A stretch of DNA of 64,000 nucleotides. Source: Sphingomonas naasensis. Lineage in GTDB: Bacteria > Pseudomonadota > Alphaproteobacteria > Sphingomonadales > Sphingomonadaceae. This document shows positions 1-8,700 of the stretch, piece after piece; position 1 is the stretch's first letter, and every line of letters begins with the position of its first letter. The stretch lies in assembly GCF_004792695.1 (NCBI RefSeq), contig NZ_SRXU01000009.1, positions 1 to 64,000 on the forward strand, written 5' to 3'. The notes under the pieces were generated by a model. It made no database searches. It was not told the DNA's origin and saw only the letters and a program-made list of their open reading frames with translations. The position numbers and the translations under genes were made by a program.

Positions 1-272
1 GCGGGGGCGGCGGCGCGCGGCGCCTCGAGCGCCGTGCTGCGCGCCGCTGCGGGCGCTGTGGGTGTCGCCACGGGAGCAGGCCGGGGTTGGGGCGCGGGAG
101 CCGGTGCGGACCGGTCCGTGGCTGCCGCGGCGCGGGTGGTGAGATCGAGGACGGCGGGCGCCTGATACCAGCTGTGCTTGCAGCTCGCGCATCGCACGGT
201 CCGGCCTTCCTGCCCGATCGCGCTGTCCGGAACGAGGTACCGCGTACGGCACTGACTACATTCGAGGATCAT
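1..272 (-). CDS. MJ0042-type zinc-ribbon protein, N-terminal part (runs off the left edge)
   Basis: Reading on the minus strand from ATG 270-272 gives a protein that begins MILECSQCRTRYLVPDSAIG. It carries two CxxC knuckles (Cys5 and Cys8, then a CASC pair about 20 residues on) followed by Lys-His-Ser-Trp-Tyr. That is the MJ0042/zinc_ribbon_5 signature of about 37 residues found at the N-terminus of many alphaproteobacterial proteins. After the ribbon comes a long Pro/Ala-rich linker, still open at the window edge; such proteins usually continue into a membrane segment and a DUF3426-type domain, which cannot be seen here. It is transcribed divergently from ftsE across about 170 bases. The function of the family is not settled. 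Confidence 0.85.
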   Translation of the reverse strand, partial: MILECSQCRTRYLVPDSAIGQEGRTVRCASCKHSWYQAPAVLDLTTRAAAATDRSAPAPAPQPRPAPVATPTAPAAARSTALEAPRAAAP

Positions 273-443
273 CTGAAGCGTCCCACCCACCCGGTATTGC
301 CCACTGACCGAGCGTGGCGATTCTAGCTGTAACGAATCGGCCCCACAAGAGTCTCGCTGACGCCACGCCGCCATCGCTTGAGCCGGGCGGCCGGCTGTGC
401 GATGCGAGGCCATCGCGATGCAAGGAGCGGCCGGCGCCGGCGA

Positions 444-1145
444 ATGGCCAATATCGTTCAGTTCGAGAATGTCGGCTTGCGCTATGGCACGGGTTCCGAG
501 ACGCTCTCGGACGTCAGCTTCACGCTCAAGAGCGGATCCTTCTATTTCCTGACCGGCCCCTCGGGCGCGGGCAAGACGTCGTTGCTCAAGCTGCTCTACC
601 TCGCCCAGCGGCCGACCCGCGGGGTGATCCGGCTGTTCGGCGAGGATGCCGGCGCGCTGCCGCGCCAACGCCTGCCCGGCTTCCGCCGCCGCATCGGCGT
701 CGTCTTCCAGGACTTCCGGCTGGTCCCGCATCTCTCGGCCTATGACAATATCGCGCTGCCGCTGCGCGTCGCCGGGGTGCAGGAGAGCGACATCGCGGCG
801 CCGGTGCGCGAGATGCTCGCCTGGGTCGGCCTCACCGATCGCGGCCGCGATCGGCCGCCGACGCTGTCGGGCGGCGAACAGCAGCGCATCGCGATCGCCC
901 GCGCGGTCATCGCCCGCCCCGAACTGCTCGTCGCCGACGAGCCGACCGGCAACGTCGATCCCGAAATGGCCGAGCGCCTGCTCTATCTGTTCGAATCGCT
1001 CAACCGGCTCGGCACCACCGTGGTGATGGCGACCCACGACCTTCATTTGCTCCAGCGCATCCAGAGCGCCCAGCTGATGCGGCTCGAGCATGGCCGGCTG
1101 AGCGATCCGACCGGGGCGCTGCGCAACCCGCCGGGCCAGTCATGA
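444..1145 (+). CDS. ftsE: Cell division ATP-binding protein FtsE
   Basis: ATPase subunit of the FtsEX complex. In other bacteria this complex couples the divisome on the inner face of the membrane to activation of periplasmic cell wall hydrolases. The 233-residue product has the ABC core in order: Walker A GPSGAGKTS (about 38-46), Q-loop VVFQD (86-90), signature LSGGEQQR (141-148), Walker B LLVADEP (161-167) and the switch His in MATHD. Start chosen at ATG 444 because the reading MANIVQFENVGLRYG is the normal FtsE N-terminus; an in-frame ATG at 378 would add an unlike Arg-rich stretch. The last four bases overlap the ftsX start (ATGA), as in most ftsEX operons. Confidence 0.95.
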   Translation: MANIVQFENVGLRYGTGSETLSDVSFTLKSGSFYFLTGPSGAGKTSLLKLLYLAQRPTRGVIRLFGEDAGALPRQRLPGFRRRIGVVFQDFRLVPHLSAYDNIALPLRVAGVQESDIAAPVREMLAWVGLTDRGRDRPPTLSGGEQQRIAIARAVIARPELLVADEPTGNVDPEMAERLLYLFESLNRLGTTVVMATHDLHLLQRIQSAQLMRLEHGRLSDPTGALRNPPGQS

Positions 1146-2026
1146 TCCTCGGACTGCACCCCCATGCGCCCGAACGCCGGCTGCTCGACGAGGGCACGCC
1201 GACGCGCGCGATGACGTGGATCATGGCGATCATGCTGTTCCTCACCGTGCTCGCCGGCGCGCTGGGGCTGGGCATGTTCGCAGCCACCGCGCAGCTCGAC
1301 CGCGAGCTTTCGGGACGGCTCACCGTGCAGATCGTCGAGCCGATCGCGAGCCTGCGCGACGGCCAGGCCGGCGCGATGGTGGCGGCGCTCGGCAAGGTCC
1401 GCGGGGTGACGCAGGTCCGCGAGGTCGATCGCGCGCATCTCGCCGAGCTGCTCAAGCCGTGGCTCGGCGATGCCGGACTCGATCCCGAGCTGCCGATGCC
1501 GGCGATGATCGACGTCGAGGCGCCGGGCGCCGACATCGCCGCGATCGAGGCGGCGGCCCGGCGGATCGCGCCGGGCGCGCGGGTCGACCGGCACGCCCAA
1601 TGGCTCTCACCGGTGCGCGGCTTCATGGCGACGATGAGCTGGCTCGCGGTCGCGCTGATGCTGCTGATTGCCGGCGCCACCGCGGCGGTGGTGCTGCTCG
1701 TCGCGCGCGCGGGACTGGACACGCATCGCGACACGATCGATGTGCTCCACATGCTCGGCTCCACCGACCTCCAGATCGCCCGGCTGTTCCAGCGGCGCAT
1801 CGCCTTCGACACGCTGCTCGGCGGACTCGCCGGCACCGCGGCGGCGCTGCTGCTCGTCTGGTTCCTGCAGGGCCGGCTGAGCGCGGTCGGATCGGAGATG
1901 CTCGGCGGAGTCGCGCTCCAGCAACGCGACTGGTTCCTGCTGCTGCTCCTGCCGCTCGCCTTCGCGCTGCTGGCGACGCTCGCCGCGCGGATCGCGGTGC
2001 TGCGCACCCTGGGGAAGCGGCTATGA
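1142..2026 (+). CDS. ftsX: Cell division protein FtsX
   Basis: Membrane partner of FtsE. The 294-residue protein has the FtsX plan: a short cytoplasmic N-terminus, a first membrane segment (about 24-47), an extracytoplasmic domain of about 110 residues, and three further hydrophobic segments in the last 135 residues. Start and stop overlap ftsE upstream and the YdcF-like gene downstream by four bases each, so the three should be translated as a coupled unit. The periplasmic loop is where amidase-activating partners bind in other species; no partner gene (EnvC-like) lies in the immediate operon. Confidence 0.93.
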   Translation: MILGLHPHAPERRLLDEGTPTRAMTWIMAIMLFLTVLAGALGLGMFAATAQLDRELSGRLTVQIVEPIASLRDGQAGAMVAALGKVRGVTQVREVDRAHLAELLKPWLGDAGLDPELPMPAMIDVEAPGADIAAIEAAARRIAPGARVDRHAQWLSPVRGFMATMSWLAVALMLLIAGATAAVVLLVARAGLDTHRDTIDVLHMLGSTDLQIARLFQRRIAFDTLLGGLAGTAAALLLVWFLQGRLSAVGSEMLGGVALQQRDWFLLLLLPLAFALLATLAARIAVLRTLGKRL

Positions 2027-2565
2027 TCTGGCGCATCTGCCTGTTGTTGCTCGTCGCCTGGGCGCTCGGCTTCGCCTTCTTCCTGCTGTCGCTCGGCAAG
2101 CCGCTCGACAACCGCAAGACCGACGCGATCGTCGTGCTCACCGGCGGCGGCGGGCGGATCGACCGCGGGCTCGCGGTGCTCCGTGCCGGCGATGCCAGGC
2201 GGATGCTGGTGAGCGGCGTCGACCCCGATGTCCGCCCGGTCGAGCTCGCGGTGCAGTTCCGCATAGACCGGCGGCTGATGGCGTGCTGCATCGATCTGGG
2301 CTGGCAGGCGGTCGACACGCGCTCGAACGCCGACGAGACCGCCAAATGGGTGCGCGAGCATGGCTTCAAATCGGTGCGGCTGGTGACCACCGACTGGCAC
2401 ATGCCGCGGGCGCGGATGGAACTGGCCAGCGCGCTCGGCGGCGATGCCGAAGTGATCGGCGATGCGGTGCGCAGCGGCGCCGGCAGCCCGGGCTGGCGCG
2501 TGCTGTTCCGCGAATATCACAAATATCTGGTCCGCCGGATTGCGCTGTGGGTGGGCGCGGGCTGA
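2023..2565 (+). CDS. YdcF-like (DUF218) membrane-anchored protein
   Basis: 180 residues: one N-terminal hydrophobic anchor (about 4-24), then a DUF218/YdcF domain with the strand-loop DAIVVLTGGGGRIDRG, the mid-domain pattern TRSNADETA and the late motif TTDWHMPRA, all typical of the family. Relatives include SanA and ElyC, which affect envelope integrity and lipid-carrier metabolism; the biochemical reaction of most members is unknown. The start at ATG 2023 overlaps the ftsX stop, and the stop overlaps the plsC start by one base. That places it in an envelope-growth operon and supports an envelope role, which is an inference. Confidence 0.85.
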   Translation: MIWRICLLLLVAWALGFAFFLLSLGKPLDNRKTDAIVVLTGGGGRIDRGLAVLRAGDARRMLVSGVDPDVRPVELAVQFRIDRRLMACCIDLGWQAVDTRSNADETAKWVREHGFKSVRLVTTDWHMPRARMELASALGGDAEVIGDAVRSGAGSPGWRVLFREYHKYLVRRIALWVGAG

Positions 2566-3260
2566 TGACGGCGTTGCGCACGCTGCTGTTCCGAACCGTC
2601 TTTTTCGGGCTTTCGGTGCCGATCGTGCTGATCGCGCCGGTGGTGGCGCTGTTCGGCCAGCGTGCCTTTCGCGGCTGGGTGGTATTCTGGACGCGCTTTC
2701 ATGCGTGGTGCGCGCGCTACCTGATGGGGATCCGAGTACGCGTGGAGGGCGCCCCGCTCGCCACGCCCGCGCTCTATGCCGCGAAGCACCAGTCGTTCTT
2801 CGAGACGTTCGAGCTGGTCCGCATGCTCGGTGCGCCGACCGTGGTGATGCGCCAGGAGTTCGCGCGAATTCCGGTGTGGGGCTGGGCGGCGCGACGCTAT
2901 GGCGTCATCATCATCGACCGCAGCGGCTCTGCCAACGCGCTCCGCCAGATGATGCGCGAGGCCAGGGCCGCAGGCGAGGAAGGCCGGTCGGTGATCCTGT
3001 TCCCCGAAGGGACGAGGTCCGAGATGGGCGAGGCGCCACCGGTGCAGGCGGGGCTGGCCGGGCTCTATCGCGCGGTCGGGCTGCCGGCGGTGCCGGTCGC
3101 GCTCGACACCGCACGCGTGTGGCCCAAGCACGGGCCGATGCAATCCGGCGTGGTGACGTTCCGGTTCGGCGCGCCGATCCCCGCGGGGCTCAAGCGCGAG
3201 GAAGTCGAGGCCCGCGTCCACCGCGAGATCAACGCACTCAACGCGAACATGCAGGCGTAG
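2565..3260 (+). CDS. plsC: 1-acyl-sn-glycerol-3-phosphate acyltransferase
   Basis: Second acylation step of phospholipid synthesis, turning lysophosphatidic acid into phosphatidic acid at the inner membrane. The 231-residue protein has a long hydrophobic N-terminus (about 7-35), acyltransferase block I as His75-x4-Glu80 (KHQSFFE; the classical form is HX4D, but Glu is common in alphaproteobacterial PlsC) and block III FPEGTR at about 146-151. The ATG shares a base with the stop of the YdcF-like gene, and its own stop shares a base with the next GTG start, so coupling continues through this operon. Confidence 0.93.
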   Translation: MTALRTLLFRTVFFGLSVPIVLIAPVVALFGQRAFRGWVVFWTRFHAWCARYLMGIRVRVEGAPLATPALYAAKHQSFFETFELVRMLGAPTVVMRQEFARIPVWGWAARRYGVIIIDRSGSANALRQMMREARAAGEEGRSVILFPEGTRSEMGEAPPVQAGLAGLYRAVGLPAVPVALDTARVWPKHGPMQSGVVTFRFGAPIPAGLKREEVEARVHREINALNANMQA

Positions 3261-3652
3261 TGAAGGGCTCCGCCCGATCATGGGGTTCCCTGTCTGGCCT
3301 CGGCCTGCTCGCCCTCTGCGCCGTGGCGCTGCTCGAATACGCTTTCTCCGGTGGCTATTCGCCAGCGCGGCCCTTCGACGCTGCGGCGTGGCGGCAAGTG
3401 GCGACGTCGGATAATCACGTTCGCCTGACGATGGTCGACCAGCTTGTCGAAAGCGGCCAACTCGATGGATTGATCCGACCGCAGGTGCTCGAGTTGCTGG
3501 GCCCGCCGGACGGAGGACCGTATTTTCGCGATTGGGACTTCGTGTACTGGCTCGGTCCCGAGCGCGGTTTTATGAGCATCGATTCAGAGTGGCTCGTTCT
3601 CCGGATGGGCTCGGATGGGCGCGTTTCGGAATATCGCGTGGTGCGCGACTGA
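3260..3652 (+). CDS. Hypothetical membrane-anchored protein
   Basis: 130 residues starting with GTG at 3260, whose first base is the last base of the plsC stop codon. The N-terminus has one hydrophobic segment (about 12-30, LSGLGLLALCAVALLEYAF), then a soluble domain ending in strands such as SEWLVLRMGSDGRVSEYRVV. The repeated pattern of a short lipophilic anchor, an ELLGPPDG turn and a terminal beta-hairpin recalls SmpA/OmlA-like folds, but no conserved cysteine or catalytic residue identifies it. Base composition is visibly lower in GC than the flanking genes. Function unknown; conservation of the coupled start argues that it is real. Confidence 0.7.
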   Translation: MKGSARSWGSLSGLGLLALCAVALLEYAFSGGYSPARPFDAAAWRQVATSDNHVRLTMVDQLVESGQLDGLIRPQVLELLGPPDGGPYFRDWDFVYWLGPERGFMSIDSEWLVLRMGSDGRVSEYRVVRD

Positions 3653-3677
3653 CCTTTCCGCATTCCCCCATAGCCGT

Positions 3678-4586
3678 CTAGTCGTGCGCGCGGCCGAAAT
3701 CAGGACGGGCATCGTCCTGACCCGAATCGATGATCGAGCGGCGCACCGCGCGGGTGCGGCTGAACAGCTCGAACAATTCGTCGCCCTTGCCCCAGCGGAT
3801 CGCGCGCTGGAGCGCGGTGAGATCCTCGGAGAAGCGCTGGAGCATGTCGAGCACCGCCTCGCGATTGGCGAGGAACACGTCGCGCCACATCGTCGGGTCC
3901 GAGGCGGCGATGCGGGTGAAATCGCGGAAGCCACCGGCCGAATATTTGATCACTTCGGAGCTGGTGACTTCCTCCATGTCCGACGCGGTGCCGACGATCG
4001 TATAGGCGATGAGGTGCGGCAAATGGCTGGTGACCGCGAGCACGCGATCGTGGTGCGCCGGCTCCATCGTCTCGACCTCGGCGCCGAGCCGCCGCCAGAA
4101 TTCGAGGACCCGCTCGATTGCGAGCGCGTCGGTTCCCTCGGGCGGGGTGACGATGCACCAGCGATGATGGAAGAGCGAGGCGAAGCCCGCCTCGGGGCCG
4201 CTATTCTCGGTCCCCGCCACCGGATGCGCGGGGACGAAGGCCGCGTTGGGCAGCGCGCCGCGGACCGCCTCGATCACGCTTTCCTTGCACGAGCCGACAT
4301 CGCTGACGATCGCATCGGCGGGGAGATCGGCGGCGATCTCGGCCGCCGCCTGCCCCATCGCGCCGACGGGGACGCAGAGCACGACCAGATCGGCATCGAT
4401 CACCGCGGTGCCGGCGGTGTCGGCGATGTCGTCGCACAGATCGATCCGCACCGCGGTCTCGCGCACCGCCGGATCCCGGTCGTACCCGGTGACGCGCACG
4501 CTCGGCATGTGCTGGCGCACCGCGCGCGCGATCGACGAGCCGATCAGCCCGAGCCCGATGACGGTCACGCGCGCGAAGGGCAGCAT
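3678..4586 (-). CDS. tyrC: Prephenate/arogenate (cyclohexadienyl) dehydrogenase
   Basis: NAD(P)-dependent oxidative decarboxylation of prephenate (or arogenate) in tyrosine synthesis. The 302-residue protein begins with a Rossmann strand and GLGLIGSSIA (GxGxxG), then the acidic YDRDP end of strand two. It continues with SDVGSCKE, HPVAGTENSGPEAG and the catalytic-domain helix SHLPHLIAY, all typical TyrA-family motifs. No chorismate mutase domain is fused. The start ATG at 4584-4586 overlaps the hisC stop on the same strand, giving a hisC-tyrC pair. That arrangement is known from Zymomonas, where the aminotransferase serves both histidine and aromatic amino acid synthesis. Confidence 0.92.
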   Translation of the reverse strand: MLPFARVTVIGLGLIGSSIARAVRQHMPSVRVTGYDRDPAVRETAVRIDLCDDIADTAGTAVIDADLVVLCVPVGAMGQAAAEIAADLPADAIVSDVGSCKESVIEAVRGALPNAAFVPAHPVAGTENSGPEAGFASLFHHRWCIVTPPEGTDALAIERVLEFWRRLGAEVETMEPAHHDRVLAVTSHLPHLIAYTIVGTASDMEEVTSSEVIKYSAGGFRDFTRIAASDPTMWRDVFLANREAVLDMLQRFSEDLTALQRAIRWGKGDELFELFSRTRAVRRSIIDSGQDDARPDFGRAHD

Positions 4587-5680
4587 CAGGCGCCCACGAT
4601 CGCGCGGATCGCCGCCGCGACGCCCTGGATCTCGTCTTCGGTGCCGATGGTGATGCGCAGCCCGTGCGGTAGCCCCTGCCCGGGCAGCCAGCGAACGATA
4701 TAGCCCTGCGCCATCAGCGCCTTGTACGCTGCCTCGGCGCTGACATCGCCTTCGAACAGGACGAGCTGGAAATTGGCCTTGGACGGAACCGCGCGCAGCC
4801 CCTTGTTGCCCATCGCCTCGATCTGGCCGGCGAACCAGGCGCGCCATTCGCGATTGTGCGTGTAGCTGCGCGCGACGAACGCATGATCGCCGAGCGCCGC
4901 CACCGCCGCCTTTTGCGCGGCGGTGCTGAAGTTGAACGGCGCGCGGATGCGATGCATCGCGTCGATCATCTCGGGCGCGCCATAGCCCCAGCCGACCCGC
5001 TCCGAGGCGAGCCCGAAAATCTTCGAGAAGGTGCGCGTGACCAGCACGTTCTTCGTCGTGCGCGCCAGATCGAGCCCGCCGTCATCGTCCTCGGGATCGA
5101 GATATTCGGTATAGGCCTGGTCGAGCACGAGGAGCACATGCTCGGGCAGCGCGGCGTGCAGCCGGGCGATCTCGGCGCGCGGCGTGTAGGTGCCGGTCGG
5201 ATTGTTCGGATTGGCGATGAAGATCAGCTTGGTGCGATCGGTGACGCAGGCGAGGATCGCATCGACATCCGTGGCGTAATCCTTGTCGGGCGCGATCACC
5301 GGAGTGGCGCCGACGCGGCGGGCGGCGATGTCGTAGACCGCAAAGCCATAGCGGACATAGATGACTTCGTCGCCGACCCCGGCATAGGCGCCGGCGGCGA
5401 GGTGCAGCACTTCGTCCGAGCCGGTGCCGTAGATGATCCGCGCCGGATCGAGATCGTAATGCGCCCCGATCGCTTCGCGCAGCGCGGCGGCGCTGGCGTC
5501 GGGATAGCGCTCGAGCTGCGCCGCGGCGGCGGCGAAGGCGTCGCGCGCGACCTGCGGGGTGCCGAACGGGTTCTCGTTCGAGGAGAGCTTCACGGCCTTG
5601 GCACCGGAATCGGTGGTCGACCGCCCCGGCACATAGGGGGCGATCTCCATGACCCAGCGATTGGGAACGGGTGCAGTCAT
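4586..5680 (-). CDS. hisC: Histidinol-phosphate aminotransferase
   Basis: PLP-dependent class I/II aminotransferase of 364 residues. Landmarks: KLSSNENPFG near residue 30, the GSDEVL strand, FIANPNNPTG and the Schiff-base lysine in TRTFSKIFGLASERVGWG, with the C-terminal arginine in GLRITIGT. It converts imidazole-acetol phosphate to histidinol phosphate. Coupling to tyrC suggests it also handles prephenate or phenylpyruvate-type substrates (inference from the known Zymomonas pair). Start at ATG 5678-5680; the longer open frame upstream is antisense to the amine oxidase and reads as low-complexity Arg/Ala sequence. Confidence 0.93.
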   Translation of the reverse strand: MTAPVPNRWVMEIAPYVPGRSTTDSGAKAVKLSSNENPFGTPQVARDAFAAAAAQLERYPDASAAALREAIGAHYDLDPARIIYGTGSDEVLHLAAGAYAGVGDEVIYVRYGFAVYDIAARRVGATPVIAPDKDYATDVDAILACVTDRTKLIFIANPNNPTGTYTPRAEIARLHAALPEHVLLVLDQAYTEYLDPEDDDGGLDLARTTKNVLVTRTFSKIFGLASERVGWGYGAPEMIDAMHRIRAPFNFSTAAQKAAVAALGDHAFVARSYTHNREWRAWFAGQIEAMGNKGLRAVPSKANFQLVLFEGDVSAEAAYKALMAQGYIVRWLPGQGLPHGLRITIGTEDEIQGVAAAIRAIVGA

Positions 5681-5746
5681 GGTCGCGCGGCTTGGCGGAA
5701 TGGCCCGGTAATGGCAAGCTCCGCTTGGGCAAGACAGGAGGGGGCG

Positions 5747-7312
5747 ATGCGGGGAAGCAACACCGTGTGGCGGGCTCTGGCGGTGGCGCGGGCGCGCAAC
5801 GCCGCGGCGGCGGGCGAAGCCATGCCAATCCCGGGCGCGCCGGGACCGACGCGACGCGCGCTGATCAAGGGCATCGCCGCGGCGGGGATGGCATCGGCGC
5901 TGCCGCGCCCGGCGCACGCCTTTGCCGGCGGACGGGTGGCGATCGTCGGCGGCGGCATCGCCGGGCTGAGCGCGCTCCACCATCTCCGCGAGGCGGGAAT
6001 CGACGCGCATGTCTATGAAGGGCGCAGCCGCACCGGCGGGCGGATGTTCACCCATCGGCCGGCGAACGGCCCGTGGTTCGAAGTGGGCGGGCAGCTGGTC
6101 AACACCGACCATGACGACATGCACAAGCTCTGCGCGCGCTTCGGGGTGAAGCTGGTCGACCGCAAGGCCGAGCCGCACCGGACGCTGATCCTCGGCGACG
6201 GCCGGCTGCTCGGCGAAGCCGAGCTCGCCGAGGCGCTGCGCCCGATCGCGGCGCAGATCGACCGGGATTCGGCGCGGCTCGACAAGGATTTCGACCGCGT
6301 CGCCGCCGAGATCGACCGGATGTCGATCGCCGGCTATCTCGACAAGCATCGCGGCCTGATCGGCAAACCTTGGATCCGCGAACTGCTGGAGGCGACCAGC
6401 CGCACCGAATATGGCGTCGAGCCCGAGCATGCCTCGGCGGTCGAGCTGGTGTTCAACCTGCCGACGGTGAAGGGCCACCGCATCGAAGTGCTCGGCGAAT
6501 CCGACGAGCGCTTCGTGATGGAGGGCGGCAGCTCGAGCCTGATCGAGGCGATGACCGCACATTATGCCGACCGCATCACCACCGGGAAACGACTGGCGCG
6601 CGTCGAATCGGCGCACGGTGGCGTGCGGCTCGGCTTTCACGACGGCTCGATCGAGGCGGCCGAGACGGTGATCGTCGCGGTGCCCGCGCCGTTGCTTCGC
6701 CAGATCGACTGGCGGGTGCCGTTGCCGCCGGTGTGGCGCGCCTTCATCGCCGAGATGGCGCTGGGGCATAACGAAAAGGTGCAGGCCGCGACCGCGACCA
6801 CGCCATGGAAGCCGGCGATGGGGGTGGGCGGCGAACTCTGGCAGACCAAAGCCGAGGCCGGCTGGGCGCTCGGCTGGGACGGCAGCGTCCACCGCGCCGG
6901 CGACGTGGTCGCGCCGGTCTGGACATGGTTCCTCGGCGGCGACGAAGTGACGCGGACCGCGGCCGAGGCGCCCTCGGCGTCGTCCGCGCGCTATGCCGCC
7001 AGCGCGGCGCCGGCGATTCCCGGGCTCGAGGCGGCGGCGGGACCGTTCGCGCGGACCAACTGGCATGCGCAGGCGCTAACGCTCGGCGCCTATGTCAATT
7101 TCCGCCCCGGCCAGGTGACGCGCTTCGCCCGGCTGCTCTGCGTCGATTCGGATGATCTCGCCGAACGGCATGTGCCCTCGGCGGGACGGATCTTCTTCGC
7201 CGGCGAGCATCTGTCCGAGGCCTATCCCGGCTATATGAACGGCGGGGCGGAGACCGGGCGGGTCGTCGCCGAGGCGATCAGCGGCAGGCGCCGCCTCGAG
7301 CGCGCGGCCTAG
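5747..7312 (+). CDS. Tat-exported flavin monoamine oxidase family protein
   Basis: FAD-dependent amine oxidase fold, 521 residues. The dinucleotide motif VAIVGGGIAGLSAL is followed by YEGRSRTGGRM, the second FAD block near the middle, and the C-terminal IFFAGEHLSEAYPGYMNGGAETG that contacts FAD. Before the FAD domain lies a twin-arginine leader (TRRALIKG, then a hydrophobic stretch and AHA), so the folded flavoprotein is probably exported. ATG 5747 has a strong AGGAGGGGG ribosome site a few bases upstream; ATG 5822 is an alternative that would place the twin arginines near residue 10, a more usual position. The amine substrate cannot be told from sequence. Confidence 0.88.
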   Translation: MRGSNTVWRALAVARARNAAAAGEAMPIPGAPGPTRRALIKGIAAAGMASALPRPAHAFAGGRVAIVGGGIAGLSALHHLREAGIDAHVYEGRSRTGGRMFTHRPANGPWFEVGGQLVNTDHDDMHKLCARFGVKLVDRKAEPHRTLILGDGRLLGEAELAEALRPIAAQIDRDSARLDKDFDRVAAEIDRMSIAGYLDKHRGLIGKPWIRELLEATSRTEYGVEPEHASAVELVFNLPTVKGHRIEVLGESDERFVMEGGSSSLIEAMTAHYADRITTGKRLARVESAHGGVRLGFHDGSIEAAETVIVAVPAPLLRQIDWRVPLPPVWRAFIAEMALGHNEKVQAATATTPWKPAMGVGGELWQTKAEAGWALGWDGSVHRAGDVVAPVWTWFLGGDEVTRTAAEAPSASSARYAASAAPAIPGLEAAAGPFARTNWHAQALTLGAYVNFRPGQVTRFARLLCVDSDDLAERHVPSAGRIFFAGEHLSEAYPGYMNGGAETGRVVAEAISGRRRLERAA

Positions 7313-7406
7313 GCGGTCTCCGGGCCGGCAATTCCGCAAGATCGGGACCGCGCCCACGCCGCGAATGGCTATGCTCCGCGGACCGGGACTGGAAGGGGAC
7401 GCGGAC

Positions 7407-8240
7407 ATGGATCGCTGGATCGCGCGGATGGAGCGCGCGCTGAACTTGCTGGCGTCGCGCCTCGACGACCCGCCCGGGCTCGCGGAGCTCGCCGCCGCCG
7501 CCCATATCTCGCCGTTCCATTTCCACCGCATCTGGCGGGCGATGACCGGCGAGCCGCTCGGCCAGACGATCGCGCGGCTGCGGATCGCGGCATCGCAGGA
7601 GCGTCTCGCGGCGGGCGGAGCGACGGTCACCGCGGTGGCGATGGATGGCGGCTTCGGCACCCCGCAGAGCTTCGCGCGCGCCTTTCGCCGCGTCACCGGG
7701 CTGACGCCGACTCAGTTCGTGTCGCGCGGCGCGGACCCGATCAACGTCGCCGCTCGTGAGGGCGTGCCCGTCCGGATCGAATGGCGCGCGGAGGGGCAAT
7801 TGGTCGCGCTCCGGCAGGACGGCGGCGCCTATCGCGAACTCAACGCGCTGTTCTGGCAATTGTGGAACTGGGCCGAGAGCGAAGGGCGGCTCGACGGCCT
7901 GCAGGGCATTTACGGCATCCCGCTCGACGATCCGCTCAGCGTCCCCGAGGACCGGTTGCGCTTCGACGCCTGTCTCGCGCTCGCCGATCCCGGTAGGCCG
8001 CCGGCACCGCTGCGGCGTCTGGCGTTCGACGCGGGCGAATTTGCGGTGCTGCGCCATATCGGCAGCTATGACGCGCTCGAAGATGCCGATCAGCGGCTGA
8101 TCGACTGGCTTCTGGCCGGCGACCGGATGCCGGCCGACATGCCGTTGTTCCACCATTTCCTCGATGATCCCGAGGAAGTGCCGGCGGCGCAGCTGCGCAC
8201 GGACATCCTGTTGCGGCTCGATCCGGAGGGTGGACGATGA
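7407..8240 (+). CDS. AraC family transcriptional regulator with GyrI-like domain
   Basis: 277 residues. The N-terminal 105 hold two AraC helix-turn-helix units (AAAHISPFHFHRIW and VAMDGGFGTPQSFARAFRRVTG). The C-terminal half (about 115-277) is a GyrI/SOUL-like ligand domain with the usual GGAYRELN and FAVLRHIGSYDALE segments. This arrangement (Rob/SoxS-like HTH first, effector domain second) is common in regulators of small-molecule stress or efflux. ATG 7407 follows GGAAGGGGA. The last four bases overlap the SnoaL-like gene, which is therefore probably co-transcribed; target genes are not evident. Confidence 0.9.
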   Translation: MDRWIARMERALNLLASRLDDPPGLAELAAAAHISPFHFHRIWRAMTGEPLGQTIARLRIAASQERLAAGGATVTAVAMDGGFGTPQSFARAFRRVTGLTPTQFVSRGADPINVAAREGVPVRIEWRAEGQLVALRQDGGAYRELNALFWQLWNWAESEGRLDGLQGIYGIPLDDPLSVPEDRLRFDACLALADPGRPPAPLRRLAFDAGEFAVLRHIGSYDALEDADQRLIDWLLAGDRMPADMPLFHHFLDDPEEVPAAQLRTDILLRLDPEGGR

Positions 8241-8635
8241 TCCTCGCACTGGCGCTGGCGCTGACCGGCGCCCCCGAGCCGGCGCCGCTTGCGGTGGTGG
8301 CGGCGATGTTCGACGCGTTCAACCGCCACGACGCGGCGGCGATGGCGAAGCTATACGCGGCGGATGTGCGGCTGACCTCCTCCGATTTCTGCCACCCGCG
8401 GGGACGCGCGGACGTCGAGCGCACCTACCGCGCGCTGTTCGCCGAATTTCCCGACATCCGCGATGAGGTGGCGCAGATGGTTGCGGAAGGCGACCGTGTC
8501 GCGGTCCGCTTCACCGCGGTCAGCCGCAAGGCGGGGATGCGCCTGCCGATCCAGACGATGCTCCGCGTCCGCGCGGGGCTGATCGTCGAGGACGATACGC
8601 TATTCGATACCGGCGGGCGGCCCTGCCAGCCCTGA
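8237..8635 (+). CDS. SnoaL-like (NTF2-fold) exported protein
   Basis: 132 residues with a short N-terminal hydrophobic stretch (MILALALALTGAPEPAP) that may be a signal peptide, then a typical NTF2/SnoaL cone: helix VAAMFDAFNRHDAAAMAKLY, and the barrel strands with VAVRFTAVS. Such proteins bind small hydrophobic ligands or act as isomerases and cyclases; no catalytic Asp/His pair can be assigned with confidence. It starts inside the last codon of the AraC/GyrI regulator (ATGA overlap), so the pair may form one sensing unit. Confidence 0.78.
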   Translation: MILALALALTGAPEPAPLAVVAAMFDAFNRHDAAAMAKLYAADVRLTSSDFCHPRGRADVERTYRALFAEFPDIRDEVAQMVAEGDRVAVRFTAVSRKAGMRLPIQTMLRVRAGLIVEDDTLFDTGGRPCQP

Positions 8636-8700
8636 CGCCGGAGTGCATCGAAGCGCGACGCGTTATTGCCTCCCCGCTTCGCACCCCCTAACCGGTCCCC

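Noticed and set aside
1000..2520. 506-residue minus-strand open frame across ftsX and the YdcF gene
   Set aside because: Composition is dominated by Arg, Ala and Ser with no conserved motif; the plus-strand genes are clear.
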